NCBI GenBank assembly: GCA_020848195.1
Contig: JADLAP010000119.1
Coordinates: 1-64,000 of the forward strand
DNA from: Phycisphaeraceae bacterium
GTDB lineage: Bacteria > Planctomycetota > Phycisphaerae > Phycisphaerales > Phycisphaeraceae
DNA: 64,000 nucleotides
Direction: 5' to 3'
How positions within the stretch are numbered: position 1 is the stretch's first letter; every line of letters begins with the position of its first letter. The notes beneath the pieces are model-generated. The model worked only from the letters and a program-made list of their open reading frames with translations, was not told the origin of the DNA and made no database searches. The translations under genes were made by a program, and so were the position numbers. Shown here piece after piece: positions 25,162 to 32,849 of the stretch.

Positions 25162-26412
25162 TCAGAGCGCCGGCCAGAACAGGATCAACCCCGTGCCCGC
25201 GGCAATCGCCAGTGCGAACATCAGCGATACGCGCCAGAGCAGCGCCTTGCTGCCCAGTGACGCGACCATGAGCGCCTTGAAAATCAGGTTGGCCATGAAG
25301 CCGACGAGGATCAGCCGCCAGCCGGTGTCGGGCATCACCCGCCCGGCGTGGACCATCTGGGCCGTGGACAGCGTGATGGCGTCCATGTCCGTCAGCCCGG
25401 ATATCCCCGCCACCACGTACAGCCCCGTATTGCCGAGGTGCGACTTCGCCGCCGCCACGCCGAGCAGCACCAGCGCGTAGAGCAACCCGAACACAATGGC
25501 GGTCTTGAGTTGCGCGGGGTCCTCCGGCAACGGTGCGTCCGTGATCGTCCGGCTCCACAGTGCATACGACATCGCCGACAACACCGCCATCACCCCCGTC
25601 ATCGCCAGCAGCGGCATCATCAGTTGCGGGAGAATCGACGGCGCCACCAGCGCCACCTCCAGCAGCACCCGGACGAACACCACCGTCGACGCGATCATCA
25701 GCACCACGCACGCCAGCCCCGCCATGTCGTGCCTGCCCCGCGTGTGCTTGGCGTAGCCCACCGTCGTCGCCGTGCTGGAAATCACGCCGCCGAGCAAGCC
25801 GCCCAGCAGCACGCCGACCCGGGCGCCCAGGAATTTGAACACCATGTACCCGCACAGGCTGATGCCGACGATCAGCACCACCAGCAGCCAGATTTTGAAG
25901 GGATTGAGCACCTGATAAGGCCCGACGACCTTGTCCGGCAACACCGGCAGCACCACCAGGCCGATCAGCACCAGTTGAAAGATCGCGCGGATGTCCGCTT
26001 CGCCGATGCGATGCACGATGTTCTTGAGCGGCTGTTTCCACTGGAGCAGCACCGCCACGCCGCCGCCGATCGCCAGCGCCATGGCTGTGTGCCCGAGCAT
26101 GAGCATCGCGCCCACGCCGTACATCACCAGCGCCGCCACGGCCGTGGTCAGCCCCGTGCCGCCCTGTTCCTTGATCCAATGCTGCAGGCCCGCGATGACC
26201 AGCATCGCCGTCACGCCGATCAGCCCCGCCGGAACCACCCAAGGCCCCAGCGCCGGCGACAACATCGTCATCACCGCGCCCAGCACCGTAATCAGCGCGA
26301 AACTGCGGATCCCCGCCACATGCGACGCCGACCATTCCCGCTGGAACCCCACCAGAAGTCCCAACCCCAGCGCAATCGCCATGGCGTAAAACTCGTTCAT
26401 TTCCAACGGCAC
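25162..26412 (-). CDS. MgtC/SapB N-terminal and DUF4010 membrane protein
   Basis: A 416-residue polytopic membrane protein with about 11-13 hydrophobic segments. The N-terminus ALGLGLLVGFQREWSASHVA followed by AGIRSFALITVLGAVMTML is the MgtC/SapB signature. The C-terminal half matches DUF4010 (GVLLGGLLGGVISSTATTVG, VVAGISGLTDMDAITLSTAQ). Members of this two-domain family are found in many bacteria with no settled function; a magnesium or small-solute role is suspected from MgtC. The GTG at 26412 is used here; an ATG at 26400 is equally possible. It may be cotranscribed with the Fur gene. Confidence 0.85.
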   Translation of the reverse strand: MPLEMNEFYAMAIALGLGLLVGFQREWSASHVAGIRSFALITVLGAVMTMLSPALGPWVVPAGLIGVTAMLVIAGLQHWIKEQGGTGLTTAVAALVMYGVGAMLMLGHTAMALAIGGGVAVLLQWKQPLKNIVHRIGEADIRAIFQLVLIGLVVLPVLPDKVVGPYQVLNPFKIWLLVVLIVGISLCGYMVFKFLGARVGVLLGGLLGGVISSTATTVGYAKHTRGRHDMAGLACVVLMIASTVVFVRVLLEVALVAPSILPQLMMPLLAMTGVMAVLSAMSYALWSRTITDAPLPEDPAQLKTAIVFGLLYALVLLGVAAAKSHLGNTGLYVVAGISGLTDMDAITLSTAQMVHAGRVMPDTGWRLILVGFMANLIFKALMVASLGSKALLWRVSLMFALAIAAGTGLILFWPAL

Positions 26413-26506
26413 ATTGTAATGATGTTGTTGACGTAGCGCCGCGACGTATTCCCGATGCGTCGCCGCGATGCGATCCGGACGTAGCGCCGCGACTTGTCGC
26501 GTCCCG

Positions 26507-27232
26507 TTACGCCTTGATCCCTCCGAACGCCGCCGCCTTCAGCCGCTTGTGCAGCACATCCACGCCCGTGAACCCCATCTCGCGCAGCAGGTCGAGCTGC
26601 CACATCAGCGGCCGCGGCGTGTCCTCCTTCCGCACATAATCCATCACCGCGTCCCGATATTGCTCATCCTTGATCTGCACGAGGTACTCGCCCCAGCGAC
26701 GCCAGACGAGTTCCTGCACGCGATCCTCGCTGTGCAGCACGGCATCGACGATCCAGAAACAGCCCCCCGGTTTGAGACACTGATAAACCCGGCGAAACAC
26801 GTCGCGCCATTCGCTTTCCCCGCGCAGATGGTGCAGCACCGCCGCCGCCAGCACGATGTCGTGCCGCTCGCGGCCGAGATCGATCGCCCGCACATCGCCC
26901 TGAATCGCCGAGATTCGGTTGGATTTGGACAGCACCTGCGTGATCCGCCCCTGCGCGCGGTCCAGCATCGGCTGGCTCAAATCCACCAGTGTGACGCTCA
27001 GGTTGGGCAGCCGCTCGAGCATTTTCAGGCTGTAATTGCCCGCGCCGCAGCCGATGTCCAGCAGCGACGCCGCCCGCGGGCAGACCGTCGCCGCCGCCTC
27101 CGTCACCAGGTCCAGGAACAGCGGCGAATCCGGCATCGCGCTCTGGCCCGTCTCCAGATGGCTGAATCGCTCGACATCCGCGTCGAACCTCGCTCGGATT
27201 TCCGCCACCGTGCTTTTGTCGTTCATGGTCAT
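26507..27232 (-). CDS. Class I SAM-dependent methyltransferase
   Basis: A 241-residue methyltransferase. The SAM motif I is SLLDIGCGAGNYSLKMLERL, followed by the acidic motif in SVTLVDLSQPMLDRAQ, the D of IQGDVRAIDL and the post-motif block VLAAAVLHHLRGESEWRDVF and CLKPGGCFWIVDAV. The fold and order are those of the UbiE/Methyltransf_11/25 group acting on small molecules. The acceptor is unknown. Its ATG overlaps the stop of the acetyltransferase gene by ATGA, which itself overlaps leuA, so it should lie under the leucine attenuator. Confidence 0.88.
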   Translation of the reverse strand: MTMNDKSTVAEIRARFDADVERFSHLETGQSAMPDSPLFLDLVTEAAATVCPRAASLLDIGCGAGNYSLKMLERLPNLSVTLVDLSQPMLDRAQGRITQVLSKSNRISAIQGDVRAIDLGRERHDIVLAAAVLHHLRGESEWRDVFRRVYQCLKPGGCFWIVDAVLHSEDRVQELVWRRWGEYLVQIKDEQYRDAVMDYVRKEDTPRPLMWQLDLLREMGFTGVDVLHKRLKAAAFGGIKA

Positions 27233-27795
27233 GACTGTTTCTCGCCGAGCCACAGGCTCATGTGCATCACGTCGGCATATCGTCCGGGTCCGCGTTTGGC
27301 ATGCCGGGGACTGACGCCATCGCGCGTAAAACCGCACCGTTCGTACAGGTGGATGGCCCAAGGGTTGTCCGTAAAAACCTCCAGCTTGACCAGTTCCAGC
27401 GACGGGTGGCGCCGCGCCCAATCCAGCAGGAGCCGCATCATCGCCGTGCCGACGCCGCGGTGGTGCCACGCCTGCATCACGGACAATCCCAGCACGCCGC
27501 TGTGCCGCGTTCGCGCCCGCCGGCCGCTCTCGATGCCCGCCATGCTTGCCAGCTCATCGTTCACCCATGCCGTCACATGGACATCGCCGGGATTTTGGGC
27601 CTGTTTTTCCACCCATTTCCGTTCATCATCCGGCGTGGGCAGGTCGTCCTGCGGCGACCACAGCACGCCTTCGGTTTCCCGGCGCATGCGGTCGAGGTAA
27701 CGCAGCAGTGCCGGGATGTCGTCGACGCTGGGGCTGCGGGCATGAATCTTGGTTCCGTCGCGCAATGTGATCCAGGTTGGTTCGATGACGCTCAT
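27229..27795 (-). CDS. GNAT-family N-acetyltransferase
   Basis: A 188-residue GCN5-related acetyltransferase. The acetyl-CoA binding loop is seen as VMQAWHHRGVGTAMMRLLLD (the R/Q-x-x-G-x-G/A turn), followed by VKLEVFTDNPWAIHLYERCG and FTRDGVSPRH, the standard GNAT C-terminal motif. The N-terminus (KIHARSPSVDDIPALLRYLD) is typical of the RimJ/L or phosphinothricin-type group. The substrate is unknown. It overlaps leuA upstream and the methyltransferase downstream, each by 4 bases (ATGA), indicating translational coupling. Confidence 0.9.
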   Translation of the reverse strand: MSVIEPTWITLRDGTKIHARSPSVDDIPALLRYLDRMRRETEGVLWSPQDDLPTPDDERKWVEKQAQNPGDVHVTAWVNDELASMAGIESGRRARTRHSGVLGLSVMQAWHHRGVGTAMMRLLLDWARRHPSLELVKLEVFTDNPWAIHLYERCGFTRDGVSPRHAKRGPGRYADVMHMSLWLGEKQS

Positions 27796-29381
27796 GGCTG
27801 TGTACCTTTGGCGTCCGGGTCTTCGTGGCCCGGCGAGGTTGCGGCGACTTGTCGCGCTTCCACGGTGCGGATGCGGTTGATCGCGGCGAGGTACGCCTTG
27901 GCCGCCGCTTCCACGACGTCGGTGGAGATGCCCCGCCCGCGGACGGTGCGATCGCGGTGTTTCACTTCCACGGTCACTTCGCCCTGCGCTTCCTTGCCTT
28001 TGGTCACGCCGCGGGTCTGGTAGTCTTCGAGCGTGACGCTGACGCCGGTGGCTTCCTGGATCGCCGAGTAAATCGCATCGATCGGCCCGTCGCCGGTGGC
28101 TGCGATTCGGCGCTCCTCGCCGGTGGAATCCTTGAGCACGACCGTGGCCATGGCGATGATCCCGCTGCCGCTGGTGACCTGGAAGCGTTCGAGTTTCCAG
28201 AGTTCCCTGCCGGCGTCGATCTGGTCGTCGATCAGCGCCTCGATGTCCTCGTCGTAGACATCCTTTTTCTTGTCCGCCAAAGCCTTGAACGCCTCGAATG
28301 CCGGTTCGAGCTTGTCGTCTTCCATGACGTAACCCAGTGCCTTGACGCGTTCGCGGAAGGCGTGCCGGCCCGAATGCTTGCCCAGCACGAGCTTGCTTTC
28401 GGGAATGCCCACTTCGCGCGGGTCCATGATTTCATAGGTGTGCCGGTGTTTGAGCATGCCGTCCTGATGGATGCCCGCTTCGTGGGCGAAGGCGTTTTCG
28501 CCGACGATCGCCTTGTTCCGTTGCACCTGCAGGCCCGTGTACGTCGAAACCATGCGGGAAAGCGGGTAAATCTTCTTCGTGTTGATGTTCAGCGCGAAGC
28601 GGCTGAAGTAGTCCTGCCGCGTGCGCATCGCCATGACGATTTCCTCGAGCGATGCGTTGCCCGCGCGTTCGCCGATGCCGTTGATGGTGCATTCGATCTG
28701 CCGGCAGCCGTTCTCCACCGCCGCGAGGCTGTTGGCTACCGCGAGGCCCAGATCGTTGTGGCAATGCGAGGACAGATAAATGTTCTTCGCGTCGAGCATG
28801 GGCAGCTTTTGCCGCACATACGCGAAAATGTGGCCATATTGCGAAGGCACGGCATAGCCGACGGTGTCGGGAATGTTCACCGTCGTCGCCCCCGCTTCCA
28901 CCACCGCCTGCGTGATCTCCACGAGCACATCCAGCTCCGTGCGCGAGCCGTCCTCCGGGCTGAACTCCACGTTGTCGGTGTATTGCCTGGCTTGTTTCAC
29001 GGATTCGACGGAGATGCGGATGATCTCGTCGATGGCCTTTTTCAGCTTGTGTTCGCGGTGGATTTTGCTGGTGGCGCAGAAGACGTGGATGCGCGGATGC
29101 GGCGCGCCCTTGAGCGCCTCGCCGGCCCGGTCGATGTCGCGCGGCACGCAACGCGACAAGCCCGCCACCGTGGCTGTGCCCAGCTCGTGGCTGATGGCCC
29201 TCACCGACTCGAAGTCGCCCTGGCTGGTGATGGGAAAACCCGCCTCGATGACATCGACGCCCATGGCTTCCAGGTTCCGCGCGATCTCGACCTTTTCCTT
29301 GAAGTTCAGCGTCGCGCCGGGCGATTGCTCGCCGTCGCGGAGCGTGGTGTCGAAGATGCGGATCGGGGTGGGCGTGGACAT
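27792..29381 (-). CDS. leuA: 2-isopropylmalate synthase
   Basis: A 529-residue enzyme of standard length that condenses acetyl-CoA with 2-oxoisovalerate, the first committed step of leucine synthesis. The catalytic barrel opens with [20 protein letters not shown] and carries the metal-binding [18 protein letters not shown] and the block [20 protein letters not shown]. Residues about 400-510 form the allosteric leucine-binding domain ([40 protein letters not shown]). AGGAG lies ahead of the start. An attenuator with a Leu-rich leader peptide precedes it, so expression should fall when charged tRNA-Leu is plentiful. Two overlapping genes follow. Confidence 0.96.
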   Translation of the reverse strand: MSTPTPIRIFDTTLRDGEQSPGATLNFKEKVEIARNLEAMGVDVIEAGFPITSQGDFESVRAISHELGTATVAGLSRCVPRDIDRAGEALKGAPHPRIHVFCATSKIHREHKLKKAIDEIIRISVESVKQARQYTDNVEFSPEDGSRTELDVLVEITQAVVEAGATTVNIPDTVGYAVPSQYGHIFAYVRQKLPMLDAKNIYLSSHCHNDLGLAVANSLAAVENGCRQIECTINGIGERAGNASLEEIVMAMRTRQDYFSRFALNINTKKIYPLSRMVSTYTGLQVQRNKAIVGENAFAHEAGIHQDGMLKHRHTYEIMDPREVGIPESKLVLGKHSGRHAFRERVKALGYVMEDDKLEPAFEAFKALADKKKDVYDEDIEALIDDQIDAGRELWKLERFQVTSGSGIIAMATVVLKDSTGEERRIAATGDGPIDAIYSAIQEATGVSVTLEDYQTRGVTKGKEAQGEVTVEVKHRDRTVRGRGISTDVVEAAAKAYLAAINRIRTVEARQVAATSPGHEDPDAKGTQP

Positions 29382-29440
29382 TGCAGGACTCCTTGGTTTC
29401 GCCGGCTTTCGTCAAGTTGCCGGTCGTCGGTTGGCCTATC

Positions 29441-29473
29441 AAACAAAAAAACCTGTCGCTTTCGCGGACAGGT
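29441..29473 (-). terminator. Intrinsic terminator of the leuA attenuator
   Basis: On the minus strand ACCTGTC (29473-29467) pairs perfectly with GACAGGT (29457-29451). The apex can add two G-C pairs closing a GAAA tetraloop, and the stem runs straight into seven T residues (TTTTTTTG). It lies between the leader peptide stop and the leuA start, 70 bases before the latter. This is the classic place for premature termination. Confidence 0.88.
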
Positions 29474-29508
29474 CGGTTTCGCTTGTTCAGATTCGACAGC
29501 GAGCCGTC

Positions 29509-29592
29509 CTATCCGCGGAGGTTGCACAGCAGCAGCAGACCCAGAAGGGACTGGCTGTGGCGCAAAGCCGGGATGGACGCGTAAAACATCAT
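29509..29592 (-). CDS. leuL: Leucine-rich leader peptide of the leuA attenuator
   Basis: A 27-codon frame on the minus strand reads MMFYASIPALRHSQ, then SLLGLLLLCNLRG and TAG. Eight residues are Leu, six of them inside the run L-L-G-L-L-L-L, with four consecutive CTG codons. It ends 36 bases before the terminator stem. This is the layout of leuL-type leaders, where ribosome stalling at Leu codons decides whether the terminator forms. The -10 box ends only 9 bases before the first ATG, so the leader is probably translated from a leaderless or near-leaderless transcript. The competing antiterminator stem was not resolved by eye. Confidence 0.85.
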   Translation of the reverse strand: MMFYASIPALRHSQSLLGLLLLCNLRG

Positions 29593-29601
29593 GATTACGG
29601 G

Positions 29602-29630
29602 ATACTATCGGCTGAAAACGGGGGCGTCAA
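29602..29630 (-). promoter_or_regulatory. Promoter of the leuA operon
   Basis: On the minus strand TTGACG (29630-29625), 17 bases, then TAGTAT (29607-29602): a near-consensus sigma-70 promoter. The expected start point at 29595-29596 falls 3-4 bases before the leader ATG. Confidence 0.75.
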
Positions 29631-29690
29631 CAGACATTTTTCGCAAAGGCCGGGATGGATCGACGGGATGATGCGGTAGAATGATTGGTC

Positions 29691-29915
29691 ATGAACGACC
29701 GGATCACCCTTCATCCCGATGTGCTGGGCGGCAAACCGGTGATACGCGGCACACGTCTTTCCGTCGAGTTCATCGTCGGTCTGCTTGCCGGCGGCTGGAG
29801 CGTTGAGGACGTGGTGCGGGAATATGCCGACATCACGCGGGAGGATGTGCAGGCCTGCCTGGCGTACGCCCATCAACTGCTGGCGGAGGAAAAGGTCTAT
29901 CCCATCCCCGCCTGA
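29691..29915 (+). CDS. DUF433-family antitoxin
   Basis: A 74-residue DUF433 protein. The family pattern is plain: ITLHPDVLGGKPVIRGTRLS, then FIVGLLAGGWSVEDVVREYA and TREDVQACLAYAHQLLAEE. DUF433 proteins are winged-helix antitoxins that pair with PIN-like DUF5615 toxins, and such a gene follows 12 bases later. The ATG at 29691 fits the family start. The gene lies divergently from the leuA leader with about 95 bases between them. It should bind the toxin and its own promoter; a TAGAAT at 29677-29682 may be the -10. Confidence 0.9.
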   Translation: MNDRITLHPDVLGGKPVIRGTRLSVEFIVGLLAGGWSVEDVVREYADITREDVQACLAYAHQLLAEEKVYPIPA

Positions 29916-29927
29916 TTGCAGTCATCC

Positions 29928-30308
29928 ATGCGATTCCTGGCCGACGAAAACATCTCGCCGTCCGTCATTCAGCGGTTTCGCGAGGCAGGCCACGATGTGT
30001 TGTCCGTCAAGCAATCCATGGCGGGCAGTGACGATGCCTTGGTGCTTCATGCGGCCGTCTCGGATCGGCGCGTGCTGGTGACCCATGACAAGGATTTCGG
30101 TGACCTGGCCTTTCGTTCCGCATGGATCGAGTCCGGGGGCGTGATTCTGTTTCGTTTGACGCCACAAAGCCGGGAACAGGACGTTCAGCGCATTGTCGAG
30201 ATTCTATGTTCCCGCAATGATTGGTCCGGTACCTTCTGGGCCGTGACCGACACCGGTCTGCGACGCCGGGTGCTTCCCCGAACGCAAACCGATTTCCCGC
30301 CGGCATGA
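29928..30308 (+). CDS. DUF5615 PIN-like toxin
   Basis: A 126-residue PIN-like protein. MRFLADENISPSVIQRFREA supplies the first acidic residues, S-D-D-A-L-V-L-H-A-A the next, and RRVLVTHDKDFGDLAF the conserved D-x-D-F-G of the active site. These acidic residues bind Mg or Mn in PIN-type ribonucleases. The C-terminus (GTFWAVTDTGLRRRVLP) also follows the family. I chose 29928 over an upstream in-frame start because the family begins with M-R/K-F-L-A-D-E-N. RNA cleavage is expected but not proven for most members. Partner: the DUF433 protein just upstream. Confidence 0.9.
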   Translation: MRFLADENISPSVIQRFREAGHDVLSVKQSMAGSDDALVLHAAVSDRRVLVTHDKDFGDLAFRSAWIESGGVILFRLTPQSREQDVQRIVEILCSRNDWSGTFWAVTDTGLRRRVLPRTQTDFPPA

Positions 30309-30402
30309 CAGCGTTACACCGTCGCACTACACTGACGGCCCCCCAACAGCGCCGCCGTGTATTTCCCCTGGTCACACATGTGCGCTGCTTCGGAGCACCC
30401 CC

Positions 30403-31854
30403 ATGGGATGGTCAAACCATCGTTACGACGTCGCGGTTCGGCAATGTCTGGACAACCTCCTGACGCACGGCACGGATCGCTACGGGCCGGTGAAGTCGGC
30501 GATGCTGATGAGCGTCATTGATGTGCGGACCCATGAAGCGCCTGAGCATCCGGAGTTGCTCGACGGCATGTTGCGCGGGCAGGAGCGGCCAGGCCGGTGC
30601 AATCCCGGCGGCAGCGACCTGTGGGAAGATCAGCCGCTGCTCCACGCCCTCTATCACGCCACCACCCGCAGCGGCGACAACCGCTACGCCCGCGCGGCCG
30701 ACGACTACATCCGCGCCTTCTTCCAACATGCCATCAAACCCAACGGCATGATCGGCTGGGGTTCGCACCTCTTCTACAACGCCTACACCGAAAAAGTCGA
30801 GGACGACCGCTTCGGCCATTTCCACGAAATCCTCATCCTCCTGGCCGAGTGGGAAGCGATGTGGCGCGTCGACCCCGCCGTCGTGCAGCGCGAGATCGAA
30901 GGCATCTGGCAATGGCACATCTTCAACAAAACCACGGGCCAGCATAACCGTCACGACGACGGCGGCCCCGGCTGCGATTTCGCCTTCTCCAGCAGTTCCT
31001 TCATTCATGCCTTTGCCTTCCTCGCCAAACAAACCGGCGACCGCGCGTGGACCGACCGCGCGAAGCTCGTGGCCGACTGGCACTGGAATCACCGCCATCC
31101 CCGGACGAATCTGTTTCCCGACTCGCCCGCCAATGCCGGCAACGGCCGATACGATGGCTTCCATTGCTTTACCGCCGACGTCGGACCGCATATTTCCGCC
31201 CTGCTGCGCAGCTATGAACTGACCGGCGAGCCGCACTTCCGCGAGGTCGCGGTGACCTACCTCAAAGCATGGCTAAAGTACGCGTGGGACGAAAAAGCCG
31301 GCCGCTTCTTCGCCGCGGTAAAACTCGACGGCACGCCCATCCCCGAACGCGCCAAAGCCGCCGGCTACGACGTCTGGATGCCCACCGGCTACAGCGAAAC
31401 ATGGCCCAGCGATATGTATTCCTACGACAACACCCTTCCCGCCGCGCAGGCGTGTCTGGATGGCTACGAAGTGACGAAGGATGCCGAATTGCTCGACGGC
31501 GCACGGAAATGGGGGCGTCACATTCGCGCCAGCTTCCCACCCGCCATCGGCTTCCGCTGGCGACAGGAACTCGAAGCCGCCATGCCCGAAGCCCGCGAAA
31601 AAGGCGGCGCTTACGCCGAAGGCTACGGCCGGGCCATCGACTTCTTCGTCCGCCTCCATCGCGCCACATCGGATCGCAAAGACCTCGACACCGCCCAGGC
31701 GCTGGCCGACGAAGCCGTGCTGAAACTCTGCGAAAACGGCTGGATCAAGGGCCACACCGGCAAACCGTATTACCAGTCCACCGACGGCGTGGGCCTGCTG
31801 CTGGGCGCGCTGCTGGATTTGAGCGAAGCGGTGAATGCCGTCAAAGGCGATTGA
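30403..31854 (+). CDS. Alpha/alpha-barrel (six-hairpin glycosidase-like) protein
   Basis: A 483-residue protein without a signal peptide. It shows repeated long helices separated by Gly/aromatic loops (LLHALYHATTRSGDNRYARA, FAFLAKQTGDRAWTDRAKLV, LRSYELTGEPHFREVAVTYL, YDNTLPAAQACLDGYEVTKD), the pattern of six-hairpin glycosidases and related sugar isomerases. Aromatic and acidic residues at helix starts (DLWEDQPLL, SDMYSYDNT) could line an active site. I cannot assign an enzyme family; unsaturated-glucuronyl hydrolase, pectate-lyase or epimerase-type activity are all possible. It stands alone, followed by the nested inverted repeat at 31873-32016. Confidence 0.7.
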   Translation: MGWSNHRYDVAVRQCLDNLLTHGTDRYGPVKSAMLMSVIDVRTHEAPEHPELLDGMLRGQERPGRCNPGGSDLWEDQPLLHALYHATTRSGDNRYARAADDYIRAFFQHAIKPNGMIGWGSHLFYNAYTEKVEDDRFGHFHEILILLAEWEAMWRVDPAVVQREIEGIWQWHIFNKTTGQHNRHDDGGPGCDFAFSSSSFIHAFAFLAKQTGDRAWTDRAKLVADWHWNHRHPRTNLFPDSPANAGNGRYDGFHCFTADVGPHISALLRSYELTGEPHFREVAVTYLKAWLKYAWDEKAGRFFAAVKLDGTPIPERAKAAGYDVWMPTGYSETWPSDMYSYDNTLPAAQACLDGYEVTKDAELLDGARKWGRHIRASFPPAIGFRWRQELEAAMPEAREKGGAYAEGYGRAIDFFVRLHRATSDRKDLDTAQALADEAVLKLCENGWIKGHTGKPYYQSTDGVGLLLGALLDLSEAVNAVKGD

Positions 31855-31872
31855 CAGCCGACCACGAAAACG

Positions 31873-32016
31873 AGCCGGAAGCGTAAGCGACGGCCCACCG
31901 ACGACAACCCCCGCGGCGAAGACGCCGCGGCTGACACAGAACAATTGTCGTTTCATTCATAGCCGCGGCGTCATCGCCGCGGTGATTTCCAGGGACCGTC
32001 GCTGACGCTTCCGGCT
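31873..32016. repeat. Nested inverted-repeat element (REP-like) between converging genes
   Basis: The outer arms AGCCGGAAGCGTAAGCGACG (continuing by one G; 31873-31893) and its inverse at 31996-32016 match over 21 bases with one mismatch. Inside them two 22-base arms, 31911-31932 and 31961-31982, are inverse copies with one mismatch. Each inner arm is itself a hairpin (CCGCGGCG, 4 bases, CGCCGCGG or near it). The centre contains ACAATTGT. It lies between a plus-strand gene ending at 31854 and a minus-strand gene ending at 32052. The outer arm recurs at 62410-62519. Confidence 0.82.
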
Positions 32017-32051
32017 TGCCATCGTGTTGGTTGACTTCCGAATATCTGTCG

Positions 32052-32411
32052 TTATGCCGCGTTTCCCGCCACCGTCACGCGCAGCTCGATGCCGATCGCT
32101 TCGGCGTAGCGGACCAGCGTGTCGAGTTTGGGGTTGGCGTTGGCGGCATTTTCCAGGCGGGAGAGGGCAGCCTTGTCGATGCCGCTGCGACGGCTCAGGT
32201 CTGTCAGGCTCAGTCCTTGCCGCTGACGTTCGGCTTTCAGTTCACCCAGCACCTGACGCAGCATATCCACCCGCGCCTTGACGCGCCGGGCCTGGGCGAG
32301 AATGGCCTGCTGTTCCTCGCGGTCGACCTTCGCCGCCTCGGTCTTGTACTGCTTGCGCTGAGCGGGCGTGAAGCGAGTTGTTGTGTTGCGGTAGCGTTTG
32401 GGTTCGCTCAT
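32052..32411 (-). CDS. XRE-family helix-turn-helix antitoxin
   Basis: A 119-residue protein. The N-terminal half is basic and helical (AQRKQYKTEAAKVDREEQQA). Residues about 60-115 form an XRE/Cro helix-turn-helix (LKAERQRQGLSLTDLSRRSG, IDKAALSRLENAANANPKLD, TLVRYAEAIGIELRV). The ATG at 32411 has GGAG 8 bases ahead; a GTG at 32420 overlapping the toxin stop is the alternative. It follows the BrnT-like gene and so forms a toxin-first toxin-antitoxin operon. It probably represses the promoter at 32694-32722. Confidence 0.85.
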   Translation of the reverse strand: MSEPKRYRNTTTRFTPAQRKQYKTEAAKVDREEQQAILAQARRVKARVDMLRQVLGELKAERQRQGLSLTDLSRRSGIDKAALSRLENAANANPKLDTLVRYAEAIGIELRVTVAGNAA

Positions 32412-32416
32412 GAGCC

Positions 32417-32671
32417 TCACTCCGGTTCGTAGGCGGTGATCGGGCGGATCGTCACCGCGTCGATTTCCTCGTACACCACGACCAGAAAACGGCCGGCGGC
32501 GGTGAAACCCATGGCCAGTGGCCGGCCGCTGCTGGCGCTGCGTGAATGATCCGTGCCGGGATCCTCCAGCACCTGGCGAACTTCCTCCGGGGTGATGCCA
32601 TGTTCGCCAATGTGTTCGACATTTCCATCCGGATGGTCATCCCAGAGTATGTCCACCCACGGCATGCGCAT
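32417..32671 (-). CDS. BrnT/DUF4258-like toxin
   Basis: An 84-residue protein. The pattern DDHPDGNVEHIGEHGITPEE followed by VRQVLEDPGTDH, GRPLAMGFTAAGRFLVVVYE and the C-terminal IRPITAYEPE matches the RelE-fold BrnT/DUF4258 group. The partner gene for an XRE-type antitoxin lies directly downstream. Catalytic residues are not certain by eye; several BrnT proteins cleave RNA. The call is reasonable but less sure than for the RelE and HicA genes in this window. Confidence 0.75.
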   Translation of the reverse strand: MRMPWVDILWDDHPDGNVEHIGEHGITPEEVRQVLEDPGTDHSRSASSGRPLAMGFTAAGRFLVVVYEEIDAVTIRPITAYEPE

Positions 32672-32693
32672 ATCCCCCTGGGGCTGTTGTTAC

Positions 32694-32722
32694 AGGATAC
32701 AACGGGTTGTGTTTAGAATCAA
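32694..32722 (-). promoter_or_regulatory. Promoter of the BrnT-like/XRE operon
   Basis: On the minus strand TTGATT (32722-32717), 17 bases, TATCCT (32699-32694). An inverted repeat GTTGT/ACAAC (32686-32690, 32699-32703) overlaps the -10 and could be the XRE operator. Confidence 0.5.
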
Positions 32723-32849
32723 TGGTCTTTCGCAACGGCAGGTGTGTATCGCTCGAAGATTCGCTCAACCCATCCTGCGAGCTGGACACGCTCATTCATC
32801 CGGGAGGTACACTGACGACGCTCATCATCGCAACTGGGGCGTTTGGGCC

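Noticed and set aside
31873-32016. CRISPR array
   Set aside because: The repeats are inverted and nested rather than direct with regular spacers, and no cas genes are present anywhere in the window.
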